From NCBI GenBank assembly GCA_029260695.1, contig JAJDCT010000084.1, positions 1 to 14,935 of the forward strand: DNA of 14,935 bases, read 5' to 3'. Origin of the DNA: Phycisphaeraceae bacterium. Lineage in GTDB: Bacteria > Planctomycetota > Phycisphaerae > Phycisphaerales > Phycisphaeraceae. Positions 6,642-14,059 of the stretch are shown here, piece by piece; position 1 is the stretch's first letter; each line of letters starts with the position of its first letter. Below the pieces are notes generated by a model. The model was not told the origin of the DNA. It did not search any database and saw only the letters and a list, made by a program, of their open reading frames with translations. Both the position numbers and the translations under genes were made by a program.

Positions 6642-7670
6642 TTACGCGGCGTTGGTTTCGTCTGCCTGTTGACCCAGGTAGGTATTGCGGACCTTGTAGG
6701 GCTTTCTGTCCTGGCTCTCGTGGTAGATCCGGGACATCAACTCCGCGAGTATGCCGATCATGAGGAAGATCACACTCATGAGGAAGGTCATCATGGCGAA
6801 GAGGACCAGGACGCTGTTGTTGAGCATGACGGCCTGGCCGTGCTCGGTGAGGTAGCCGTACTTCTGGAGCACGGCCCATGCGAGCGAGAGGAACGCGATG
6901 CCCAGCGACATCATGGCGACCTTGCCGAAGAAGTAGATCGGTTTGGCGAGGTAGTCGCCGAGGAACTTGACGGTGAGCAGGTCCAGGAGGACTTTGAAAG
7001 TGCGTTTCAGGCCGTACTTGCTGACGCCGGCGGTGCGTGCGCGGTGGTTGACGACCTGCTCGGTGATACGTGCGCCGCGCCACTTGCAGATGGCTGGCAG
7101 GAAGCGGTGCATCTCTCCGTAGAGCCTGACGTCCTGGAGGACTTCTCTGCGGTAGGCTTTCATGGAGCAGCCGAAGTCGTGGATCTCTGTGGTCCAGGTG
7201 AGTTTCTTGATCAGGTGGTTGGCGAGTATCGACGGGAGCCGCCGGCTCATGAGTTTGTCCTGGCGGTTCTTGCGCCAGCCGCTGACGATATCCCAGCCGG
7301 GCTCTTCGTCGAGCTTGGCGACCAGCGCGGGGATGTCGTGCGGGTCGTTCTGCATATCGCCGTCCATCGGGACGATGACGTTGCCGCGTGCCTGGTCGAT
7401 GCCGGCTGCGGTGGACGCGGTCTGGCCGAAATTCTTGGTGAACTCCAGCAGCGTGACGCGCGGGTCGGAGTGGGCCACTTCACGGAGGCGCGCGACGGTC
7501 TGGTCGCGGCTGCCATCGTCGATGAAGATGACTTCGTAGCGCAGGGTCTGGGCGTCCATGACCTCTGCGATCTCGCGGTACAGCGGCTGGACGTTGTCCT
7601 CTTCGTTGTACAGCGGGACGACGATCGAGACGTCCATCTGGCTTTCGCTGCTTTCGATCTGTTGCATCAT
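6642..7670 (-). CDS. ArnC/DPMS-like polyprenyl-phosphate GT2 glycosyltransferase
   Basis: A 342-residue membrane-anchored GT2 enzyme of the dolichyl-phosphate-mannose synthase/ArnC/GtrB type. These transfer a sugar from a nucleotide donor to undecaprenyl phosphate on the cytoplasmic face of the membrane. Motifs in order are VVPLYNEE (17-24), DDGS (51-54), the metal-binding DGDMQNDP (103-110), DFGCSMKAYRR (165-175) and EMHRFLP (186-192). Two C-terminal membrane hairpin segments lie near 243-268 and 284-311. The start is ATG at 7670; a second ATG is immediate and a third lies at residue 12, nearer the domain. A 65-base gap separates it from the preceding processive GT2 gene. The product could be the donor for the GT39 enzyme at the far end of the window, as ArnC and ArnT do together. 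Confidence 0.88.
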   Translation of the reverse strand: MMQQIESSESQMDVSIVVPLYNEEDNVQPLYREIAEVMDAQTLRYEVIFIDDGSRDQTVARLREVAHSDPRVTLLEFTKNFGQTASTAAGIDQARGNVIVPMDGDMQNDPHDIPALVAKLDEEPGWDIVSGWRKNRQDKLMSRRLPSILANHLIKKLTWTTEIHDFGCSMKAYRREVLQDVRLYGEMHRFLPAICKWRGARITEQVVNHRARTAGVSKYGLKRTFKVLLDLLTVKFLGDYLAKPIYFFGKVAMMSLGIAFLSLAWAVLQKYGYLTEHGQAVMLNNSVLVLFAMMTFLMSVIFLMIGILAELMSRIYHESQDRKPYKVRNTYLGQQADETNAA

Positions 7671-7735
7671 CGGCGGTTACCCCACAATCGAGTCGGCCCA
7701 AACAAGGCCTGATAAGTTGGTGTCATCGTCTGACT

Positions 7736-9013
7736 TTAGCCGTCACTTGTGCCTTTCCCGGGGGAACCGGGGGTACCGGGGGTGCCGGCTTGGTTGGGTG
7801 GGCTTGGGTCGCGTTCGGTTCGGACCCAGGTTTTTTCTTTGCCGACCAGGAATTGCGCGTAGATCGGGAGTTTCCAGAGAATGTACCCGGGGATGGCCAG
7901 GGCCGCGCTGATCGGCAGGTAGGACCGACCGAAGCGTGCCCGGGCGAGGATCAGCGACAGGGCTGTGAGTGCCAGCGATAGTGCCAACACACACGCGGGG
8001 CCTGGCTCACGGATAAACCATCCGATAACGGCAGCAAGACCCAGGGCCACAACCGACCCGGACACCAGCAGGGACAACGGCGGGACCGCCAAGTCGATCG
8101 CGGCGGTGATCAGGGTTGGGCGGAACGTGAAGACGCCTTTAAGCAGCAACGCCGGGGCACGGGTCAGGAGCGTTGAGAGGTAGCCGTGCTCCCAGCGTGT
8201 GCGTTGGGTGGCCGCGGCGTCGTGGCTGCTGGGTAGTGCGCCGGTGATTCTAGCGGCGTCGCACAGCACCGGGCCGTGACCCTGCTCTGCTAATTCCAAG
8301 CCGAGCGCGAGGTCCTCGACGATGTTCCCCGTGGCCAGGTTGGCGTCTTTGAGTAATGCGTAGGGGAACGCCATCCCCGACCCGGTCAGGGGGATCGGCA
8401 GGCCAAGCAGGTCCATCGCGCGGGGGCGGACCTGGTTCTTGATGAGGAAGGCGAAGGCGGAGACGACGGACTTGGTGTCGCGTTTGTCGGGAGGTGATAG
8501 CAGGTACACACCCTGCACGGGTCGGCCGGTGACTTGTGCTGTCTGTGCCAGGTCGGTGAGCGTGGTCGGTGAGACGGTGCAGTCGGCATCCACGATGATG
8601 ACGACCCCCGGTGCCCCCGGTGCCCCCGGGGGGTCGGGCGGGTCGGTTTCGAGTGACGCCAGGCCGGCGGCGAGCGCAAAACCTTTGCCACGGTTGGCGG
8701 TGTCATGGCGTTCGACGATGGTGGCGCCGTGGTCTTTTGAGACTGTTGCGGTGTTGTCGGTGCAGTTGTCGGCGATGACGACGATGCGCCCCGAATCGGG
8801 GAGCGCCCGCTTGAGTGAATCAAGCGTGGTGGTGATTGTGTCGGCTTCGTTGTGGGCGGGGACCAGGACCGCAAGCGTGGGCGTATCCTGGTTTTTCCCG
8901 GTGCGCCTTCTAGCGGGCAGCAGGCCAAGCAGGCACTGGATCGACAAGACCCACAGTGGCGCGGCGATCACGCAAGCCAAAGCCCAGAGCAGGATGTGGA
9001 TTGTGGTGGTCAA
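7736..9013 (-). CDS. Processive-type membrane GT2 glycosyltransferase with GxP repeats
   Basis: A 425-residue GT2 enzyme of the cellulose synthase/PgaC-like type, likely to elongate a glycan at the membrane. It has an N-terminal membrane segment (6-30), VPAHNE (51-56), ADN (81-83), the metal-binding DAD (142-144), GSGMAF (211-216), the acidic VEDL (232-235) and the QRTRW signature (270-274). Three or four membrane segments lie at about 302-390. Two Gly-X-Pro patches are unusual. One, PPDPPGAPGAPG (125-136), sits directly before the strand carrying the DAD. The other, GTPGTPGSPG (410-419), is in the C-terminal tail. Both come from 9-bp tandem repeats. The start is TTG at 9013, backed by AGGA a few bases upstream; there is no early in-frame ATG. 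The start lies 14 bases after the stop of the GT4 gene. Confidence 0.85.
   Translation of the reverse strand: MTTTIHILLWALACVIAAPLWVLSIQCLLGLLPARRRTGKNQDTPTLAVLVPAHNEADTITTTLDSLKRALPDSGRIVVIADNCTDNTATVSKDHGATIVERHDTANRGKGFALAAGLASLETDPPDPPGAPGAPGVVIIVDADCTVSPTTLTDLAQTAQVTGRPVQGVYLLSPPDKRDTKSVVSAFAFLIKNQVRPRAMDLLGLPIPLTGSGMAFPYALLKDANLATGNIVEDLALGLELAEQGHGPVLCDAARITGALPSSHDAAATQRTRWEHGYLSTLLTRAPALLLKGVFTFRPTLITAAIDLAVPPLSLLVSGSVVALGLAAVIGWFIREPGPACVLALSLALTALSLILARARFGRSYLPISAALAIPGYILWKLPIYAQFLVGKEKTWVRTERDPSPPNQAGTPGTPGSPGKGTSDG
7758..7784. repeat. 9-bp tandem repeat CCGGGGGNN, three copies
   Basis: Three adjacent units (ending AA, TA and TG), followed by a partial CCGG. In the minus-strand gene they encode the Gly-Thr-Pro-Gly-Thr-Pro-Gly-Ser-Pro tail. 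As the unit is a multiple of three, copy-number change would keep the frame. Confidence 0.7.
8605..8631. repeat. 9-bp tandem repeat CCCCCGGTG, two full copies plus a variant
   Basis: Units at 8605-8613 and 8614-8622 are identical, and 8623-8631 differs at the last two bases but one (GG for GT, then G). The encoded loop is Pro-Gly-Ala-Pro-Gly-Ala-Pro-Gly beside the catalytic DAD. The same CCCCCGGT core is found on the opposite strand in the 7758-7784 repeat of the same gene. Confidence 0.7.
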
Positions 9014-9027
9014 CTCGTTTCCTGTGC

Positions 9028-10314
9028 TTAGGATGCGGCTCGGTCGAGGGGTTCGGCGGTTGGCTGGGTGTCTTGCGCACTTGTTTCGTCTGGGCGCACC
9101 GGCTCGATATGTCCGTCCAGCGCGGAGGTCATGACTTGTCGTAGCCAGGCGGACTCCTTGGCGATGTTGAACTCGGCTTCGACCTTGCGTCGCCCGGCTT
9201 GGCCGAAGGCGTTGCGTGTGTCGGGGTGGTTCAGCAGGTCGTCGATGGCGTGGGTCAGTGCTTCGGCGTTGCCGGGGGGGACGAGTCGGCCGCTTTGACC
9301 ATCTTCGACCAACTCTGGGATGCCGGCGATGCGCGTGGTGACTGCGGGGACGCCCGCTGCCATCGCTTCCATCAGCACGACGGGGACGCCTTCGGCGAAG
9401 CTGGGGAGCACGAATAGGTCGGTTTCGCTGAGGCGTTCGCGCACCTGTGACTGGGACTGGTACCCCACGAAGTGGACGTTGTTATTCAGGCCTAACTGGG
9501 CTGCGCGTCGCTCGAAGTCTTGGCGCTCCGGGCCGTCGCCGACGACGGTCAGCGTCAGGTTGGGGTGGTTTGGCAGCAAAGATTTGACGGCGTCGAGGAG
9601 GACGGGCATGCCTTTGACGGATGCGAGTCGGCCGACGGTGAGCAGGCGTGTGCCCTGCCCAGAATGCGTGACGGGATTGAACAGTTTGGGGTCGACGCCG
9701 CAGTGGATGATGTGCAGGCGGTCCCATCTTTCAGGCGGGCAGAAGATCATCGCCTGGCTTCTGCAGAAGTTGCTGATGTTGGAGACGAACAGGGCGCGTC
9801 TGAGTTTTTCGTCGAGGCGCCAGTGGTGGGGCTCGAAGAAGATCCCCGGGCCGTGGAGGCTGAAGCTGAATGTGAAGCCGCCAAGCTCGGCGGCGAGCAT
9901 GGCGACGGTGCAGCTCGAATCACCGAAGTGGTTGTGCAGGTGGGTGAGTTTATCGCGACGCATCCGGTCTGCGAGGATGCCGGCTTCCATGAAATAAAAC
10001 AGTGCGTAGGACAAACCTTTCAATCCGGCGTGACGGGTGCGCATGGCCAGGCGGAATGCTCTGAGGTAACGCAGGGGTGAACCGAATTTCAGCCGGGCCC
10101 CCGTGAGGATCAGGCCGAGGAAGGCGGGTGGGAGGATGTAGGTGGTGCGATCGCGTTCGGTTTGTTGTTCCGGGCCGACGTTTTCGTTCATCGGCGGCTT
10201 GCGGATGGAAAAGGTCTGCACGTGGACACCGGAGTTGCGCAGGGCGGCGACCTCACGCTGGATGAACGTGTCGGTGGCGCGGGGGTACTGGCCTGTCAGA
10301 TACGCTATGCGCAT
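9028..10314 (-). CDS. GT4 family glycosyltransferase (WcaL-like)
   Basis: A 428-residue GT4 enzyme with the N-terminal pattern of colanic-acid-type transferases, GQYPRATDTFIQREVAALR beginning at residue 8. HNHFGD lies at 127-132. The donor domain has VGRLASVKG (227-235), VVGDGPE (257-263) and the EX7E pair E308/E316 in PSFAEGVPVVLME. It should add a sugar to the lipid-linked or nascent glycan in the cytoplasm. The tail after 395 is polar and without a recognised domain. The ATG at 10314 lies inside the end of the epimerase gene, a 10-base overlap. The sugar specificity cannot be read. Confidence 0.9.
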   Translation of the reverse strand: MRIAYLTGQYPRATDTFIQREVAALRNSGVHVQTFSIRKPPMNENVGPEQQTERDRTTYILPPAFLGLILTGARLKFGSPLRYLRAFRLAMRTRHAGLKGLSYALFYFMEAGILADRMRRDKLTHLHNHFGDSSCTVAMLAAELGGFTFSFSLHGPGIFFEPHHWRLDEKLRRALFVSNISNFCRSQAMIFCPPERWDRLHIIHCGVDPKLFNPVTHSGQGTRLLTVGRLASVKGMPVLLDAVKSLLPNHPNLTLTVVGDGPERQDFERRAAQLGLNNNVHFVGYQSQSQVRERLSETDLFVLPSFAEGVPVVLMEAMAAGVPAVTTRIAGIPELVEDGQSGRLVPPGNAEALTHAIDDLLNHPDTRNAFGQAGRRKVEAEFNIAKESAWLRQVMTSALDGHIEPVRPDETSAQDTQPTAEPLDRAAS

Positions 10315-11372
10315 GTGCGTGTCTCGTGGTCGGCGGTGGTCTGTTCTGTGGCAGGCTCGGGGGTGAGTGTTGCGGGGTCGGTGTCTGCGACGCTTCGGGT
10401 TATGGCTTCATCGAGCGCGAAGTGAGGCGACCAGCCCAGTGAGTCTTTGATCAGTTTGTTGGTGTAGGTCGAGGGCTTGCACCGCGCGTGCAGCGCTGCC
10501 GGTCGGAGGATCGAAGGTATCTTGGCCTGCCTGCCGAGGAAAAGTTTGTTCACACCCAGGGCAATCGCCGCGAGGAAGCGCATCACCAGCCAGGGCATCG
10601 GCAGGGATTTCATCCTGGGCTTGCGGTGTTGGTTCAAAGCTCGTAGGTATTGGCGGTGTGTCGGGAGGTCGTCGTCGATGATGTTGTAGGTTTGGCCGAC
10701 CGCCTGTTCTTTTTCTGCTGCGAAGACGATGGCCTGGGCGCAGTTTTCGACGTAGGTGATCGGGAGGATCGAGCGTCCGCCGACGACCAGGCAGCGGTTG
10801 GCGCCCAGTTCCATGCCGATGCGCGCGGTCCAGAGGTTGTCTTTGCCGTAGACCACGCCGGGGCGGACGACGGTGACCTTGCCCTGGTGCTCCTTGGCGA
10901 AACCTCGTGCGAGTTGCTCCTGCACCAGCTTGGTCTGGGCGTACTCATCGCGGTCGATGGGGTCGGTGTCCAGCGGGGATTCTTCGTCGAGCAGCTCGCG
11001 GTCGCTCATCTTCAGGAAGCCGTAGACCGAAAAGGTGCTGACGGCGACGAGGCGCTTGACGTCGGTGTTGGCCATCGCCTGGAGGAGGTTTTCGGTGGTG
11101 ATGACGGTGCCGGCAAACTGGGTGTAGAAGTCCCCGGCCTTGCAGGCGGCGTTGCTGATCACGGCGTCGACACCTCTAACCAGATCGTCGAGCCCGGCCC
11201 TGCTGCGCAGGTCGGCTCGGACGATCTCGACACGCGGATGGTTTTCCCAGCCGAGTGATTTGATGTCGGATACGGGGCGGACCTGTGCGCGGACGTCGTG
11301 GCCGCGCATGACGGCCTGTGCGACGAGGTGTCGGCCGAGGAACCCTGATGCGCCTGTGATTAAGAGCTTCAT
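10305..11372 (-). CDS. Extended-SDR NAD-dependent epimerase/dehydratase
   Basis: A 355-residue protein of the extended short-chain dehydrogenase family that modifies nucleotide sugars or related substrates. The nucleotide-binding motif TGASGFLG is at 6-13. The catalytic region has VSTFSVYG (111-118) and YAQTK with Tyr144 and Lys148. PGVVYG (171-176) is the usual substrate-side block. The C-terminal 25 residues are acidic, threonine-rich and probably disordered. It starts with ATG, overlapping the stop of the oxidoreductase gene as ATGA, and overlaps the GT4 gene by 10 bases. It probably makes or tailors a sugar for this glycan. A 3-beta-HSD/NSDHL-like activity is an alternative reading of the same fold. 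Confidence 0.85.
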   Translation of the reverse strand: MKLLITGASGFLGRHLVAQAVMRGHDVRAQVRPVSDIKSLGWENHPRVEIVRADLRSRAGLDDLVRGVDAVISNAACKAGDFYTQFAGTVITTENLLQAMANTDVKRLVAVSTFSVYGFLKMSDRELLDEESPLDTDPIDRDEYAQTKLVQEQLARGFAKEHQGKVTVVRPGVVYGKDNLWTARIGMELGANRCLVVGGRSILPITYVENCAQAIVFAAEKEQAVGQTYNIIDDDLPTHRQYLRALNQHRKPRMKSLPMPWLVMRFLAAIALGVNKLFLGRQAKIPSILRPAALHARCKPSTYTNKLIKDSLGWSPHFALDEAITRSVADTDPATLTPEPATEQTTADHETRTCA

Positions 11373-12412
11373 ACCCAGTTGCCCTCCGCCAGCATCTGGT
11401 CGATCAGACGGCTGGTGCGGTCCATGTCGTCGAACGTCACGGGGGGCTCGGCGTCGTGTTGCAGTGCGTCGTAGGTCCGATTCAGGAATGTGTGCAGGCC
11501 TTCGTAGGGTGTGCGTTGCATGAGTTTATTGCGGAGGGTTGAGCAGGATGATCCGACCAGGCTCAGGCCGTTGGCGAGCTGGTTGACGACCGGGGCGAGT
11601 TTTTCGCCGCCGGTGCGTGGTTTGATCAGCCGCATGAACGGGTGGAAGAGGTCGGTCTGGACCTCGGCGCGTGTGCCTCGGACGGTTATGGCGAAGCAGT
11701 CCGGTGCTGTGCGGCAGCTAAAGCGAATTCGGGCGTGCTTGTCGCCGGCGATCAGGATGGCGTCGAGGTCGTCGAACTTGAATAGGTCGTCGCCCCCGTG
11801 GTTGGTCCAAGCGGCGCTGACCTTGTCGGGGTCGGGGATGAAGCGCAGCACGAGGTAGCTCAGGTGTGTGATAAAGTCGTGGATGACCCCGGCTGGGAGT
11901 TTGTGTGCGGGGTTAGGGAGGTTGCGGTCGGCGAAGCGTCCGCCGTCACGGATAGCCAGGGCCATGCGGATATCGACTTCCATGACGTCTCCGAGGACGC
12001 CGTCGGCTATGAGTTTTTCGATCTTGAGTACGGGGCGGTTGAAGCGGTAGTTGTGGTCTTCGATCAGGCGTTTTTGTTTTTTGTCGGCGTGGTTCCAGAG
12101 TGAGGCGAACTGGTCGTGGCCGAGGGTGACGGGTTTTTCGCAGATGACGTGTGCGCCGGCGTCCAGGCAGTCGGTGGAGATCGGGACGTGTGACTGTGGC
12201 GGGGTGAGGACGTGGACGACCTCGGGCTTGGCCTCGTCGAGCATCTGCTTGTAGTCGGTGTAGGCGTTTTCCGCGCCGAAGGTTTTGGCGGCGTAGCCGG
12301 CGGCGGCGGGAGAGAGGTCGCACACGCCGACGAGGTCGGTCGCCTTGGAGTTTGCGAGGAACTTGAGGTGTTCCGCGGATATTTCGCCTGTTCCGATCAC
12401 GGCCGACTTCAC
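11369..12412 (-). CDS. Gfo/Idh/MocA family oxidoreductase
   Basis: A 347-residue NAD(P)-dependent oxidoreductase, a family that oxidises or reduces a hydroxyl on sugars, sugar nucleotides or inositols. The N-terminal Rossmann motif GTGEISAEH lies at 7-15. The diagnostic CEKP is at 91-94, NYRF at 121-124, and the D179/H183 pair is in GVIHDFITHLSYL. The start is GTG at 12412. It is preceded by GGAG at 9 bases' spacing, a good ribosome binding site, and lies one base after the stop of the GT2 gene. No aminotransferase, which often accompanies 3-keto sugar formation, is in the window. The exact sugar is unknown. Confidence 0.88.
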   Translation of the reverse strand: MKSAVIGTGEISAEHLKFLANSKATDLVGVCDLSPAAAGYAAKTFGAENAYTDYKQMLDEAKPEVVHVLTPPQSHVPISTDCLDAGAHVICEKPVTLGHDQFASLWNHADKKQKRLIEDHNYRFNRPVLKIEKLIADGVLGDVMEVDIRMALAIRDGGRFADRNLPNPAHKLPAGVIHDFITHLSYLVLRFIPDPDKVSAAWTNHGGDDLFKFDDLDAILIAGDKHARIRFSCRTAPDCFAITVRGTRAEVQTDLFHPFMRLIKPRTGGEKLAPVVNQLANGLSLVGSSCSTLRNKLMQRTPYEGLHTFLNRTYDALQHDAEPPVTFDDMDRTSRLIDQMLAEGNWV

Positions 12413-12413
12413 T

Positions 12414-13481
12414 TTAGACTTCTCCGGTGTGGGCGGTTTTGGTGGCGGTGGTGTTGCCGGTGGGTTTGTACTCGATGATGGTGGCCTGCTTGCCGCGTAG
12501 GCGGGTGAGCCAGTACTGGGCTTGGCCGAGGGCTTCGGGGAGCTTGGCGATGGTCGCTAATTTGGCGTAGGCCAGCGCGTGTGACCGGTCGTCACCGCGC
12601 CTGACACGGTCGTTTCGGACCCTCCAGACGTGGCGGGCATAGATCACGACGCCAAGCGCCAGGCTGATTCCGTAGGTTATCCACCCCAGCCCAAGGAGGG
12701 CTATCGGCAAGATAGCACCGTAGAGCCAGGTATTTCTGGACTGGCGCACGCAGTGGCGTTCGGGGGGTTTGCCGTGCATGGCGGCGCCTTGTGCGTAGGC
12801 CCAGCCGCCTCGGACCGAGCGTTTCCAGAACTGGCTGAACCGGGTCATCCTGGCGTCGTGGAGTGTCATCTCGGCGTCGAGGCGTTGGATGGTCCAGCCG
12901 GCTTGGCGCAGCCGTACGCAGAGCTCGGGCTCTTCGCCGCAGATCAGCGTGGTGTTGAAGCCTCCGGCCTGCTGGTATGCGTTGATGCGCATCATGGCGT
13001 CGCCGCCACAGGCCTTGGTTTCACCGATGGGTGTATCCCATTCCATGTCGCAGTGGCGGTTGTAGGTGGTGGCTTCTGGGAAGCGTTCGCGTCTTCGGCC
13101 GCAGACCACGGCGAGTTTTTCGCCCCCGGGGATGCCTGGGGCGGTGAGCGCGGCGTGTGCGGTGTCGAACCAGAGTTGATCGACTTCGCAGTCACCGTCG
13201 ACGAATTGGACGAAGGCGAGGCTGGGGTTGAGTTTCAAGAGTTTTTGCAGGCCGGCGTGGCGTGCGCGTGCGGCGGTGAAGGGGGCGGAGGTGTCCAACT
13301 CGACGACGTGGACGCCTTGTTCCTTGGCGAAGGCGACGGAGTCGTCGGTTGATCCGGAGTCTACATAGACCGTGGCGGCAACGCGTGGCGCGGTGCTGTA
13401 GAGGCAGGCGTGCAGGGCTGCGCCTTCGTTTCGGCCGATCACGACCGCACCGACGTCGGGTAGGGGGGTAGGGGGGCTCAT
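12414..13481 (-). CDS. GT2 family glycosyltransferase, membrane-attached
   Basis: A 355-residue GT2 (GT-A fold) enzyme. The domain has VVIGRNEG (13-20), DSGSTDDS (41-48), the metal site VDGDCE (94-99), ACGGDAMMR (157-165) and GEEPEL (182-187), which carries the likely catalytic acid. One or two membrane segments lie near 253-285. The ATG overlaps the acetyltransferase stop as ATGA, and GGGAGG lies about 10 bases upstream. Codons 2-8 contain two runs of six C (six G on the + strand) separated by TA, making a G-rich tandem at 13458-13476. Confidence 0.88.
   Translation of the reverse strand: MSPPTPLPDVGAVVIGRNEGAALHACLYSTAPRVAATVYVDSGSTDDSVAFAKEQGVHVVELDTSAPFTAARARHAGLQKLLKLNPSLAFVQFVDGDCEVDQLWFDTAHAALTAPGIPGGEKLAVVCGRRRERFPEATTYNRHCDMEWDTPIGETKACGGDAMMRINAYQQAGGFNTTLICGEEPELCVRLRQAGWTIQRLDAEMTLHDARMTRFSQFWKRSVRGGWAYAQGAAMHGKPPERHCVRQSRNTWLYGAILPIALLGLGWITYGISLALGVVIYARHVWRVRNDRVRRGDDRSHALAYAKLATIAKLPEALGQAQYWLTRLRGKQATIIEYKPTGNTTATKTAHTGEV
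13458..13476 (+). repeat. G-tract tandem at GT2 start codon
   Basis: On the + strand the pattern is G3-TA-G6-TA-G6, ending 2 bases inside the start codon of the GT2 gene at 13481. A further GGG follows at 13487-13489. The C6 runs in the coding strand lie within codons 2-8, so a slip of one base would shift the reading frame. Confidence 0.5.
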
Positions 13482-14059
13482 GGCGTGGGAGCCTCCCTGG
13501 GTTCTTTGATGATGGCAGGCACGCCGACGGCCAGTGCGCCGGGTGGGATGTCGCGGAGTACGACGGCATTTGCGCCGATGACGGCGTTGTCGCCGATGGT
13601 GAGTCCACCGAGTATCTTTGCGCCTGCGCCGACGTTGACGTTTTTCCCGAGTGTCGGTGCGTCCAGTGGTTTATCGAGTGTGCGATTGCCGATGGTGACA
13701 CCCTGGCGGATGATGCAGCCGTCGCCGATGGTTACGCAGCCATGGATGACGACAGCGCCCTGGTGTTCGAAGACGACGTTTCGGCCAAGCTTGGTGCTGT
13801 AAGGCAATTCGATGCCGTAGACGTTGCGGACCCTGCGGTACATGATGCGGTAGAGGATGCTGAAGGGGGCGCGTAGCAGCTTGTGCTTGATGTTCATGCG
13901 CCAAGCACCGAAGCGTGCGACGGCGACGGCGCGGAAGCCTGGGAGAGTCCAGTCCTTGCCGTGGGCGATCCAGTCCTCCCGGATCTGTGCGCAGAGGCTA
14001 AGTGAACCGGTGGAAGCGGTTGGGCTTGGTGTGTCGGGTTGTTTAGCCTGATCGTTCAA
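13478..14059 (-). CDS. Serine acetyltransferase-like hexapeptide O-acetyltransferase
   Basis: A 193-residue left-handed beta-helix acetyltransferase of the CysE/WcaB type, which moves acetyl from acetyl-CoA to a hydroxyl. The N-terminal helical part includes WTLPGFRAVAVARFG (37-51). Hexapeptide repeats run from about 88 to 180, with the block VFEHQGAVVIHG (96-107), IRQGVTIGN (117-125) and the terminal GVPA (179-182). In this setting it more likely acetylates a sugar of the surface glycan than serine, but sequence alone does not separate the two. The start is probably TTG at 14059, overlapping the preceding stop as TTGA. AAGG lies 3-4 bases upstream, and no ATG is found before residue 55. Confidence 0.85.
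   Translation of the reverse strand: MNDQAKQPDTPSPTASTGSLSLCAQIREDWIAHGKDWTLPGFRAVAVARFGAWRMNIKHKLLRAPFSILYRIMYRRVRNVYGIELPYSTKLGRNVVFEHQGAVVIHGCVTIGDGCIIRQGVTIGNRTLDKPLDAPTLGKNVNVGAGAKILGGLTIGDNAVIGANAVVLRDIPPGALAVGVPAIIKEPREAPTP

Noticed and set aside
6597..7712. Long 371-codon open frame on the + strand opposite the ArnC-like gene
   Set aside because: It is antisense to a gene with clear GT2 motifs. Its valine/aspartate/glutamate-rich composition is typical of a shadow frame in GC-rich DNA, and no domain is recognisable.
12630..13352. 240-codon open frame on the + strand opposite a GT2 gene
   Set aside because: The opposite strand has a complete set of GT2 motifs and operon overlaps. This frame has a low-complexity composition and no recognisable domain.
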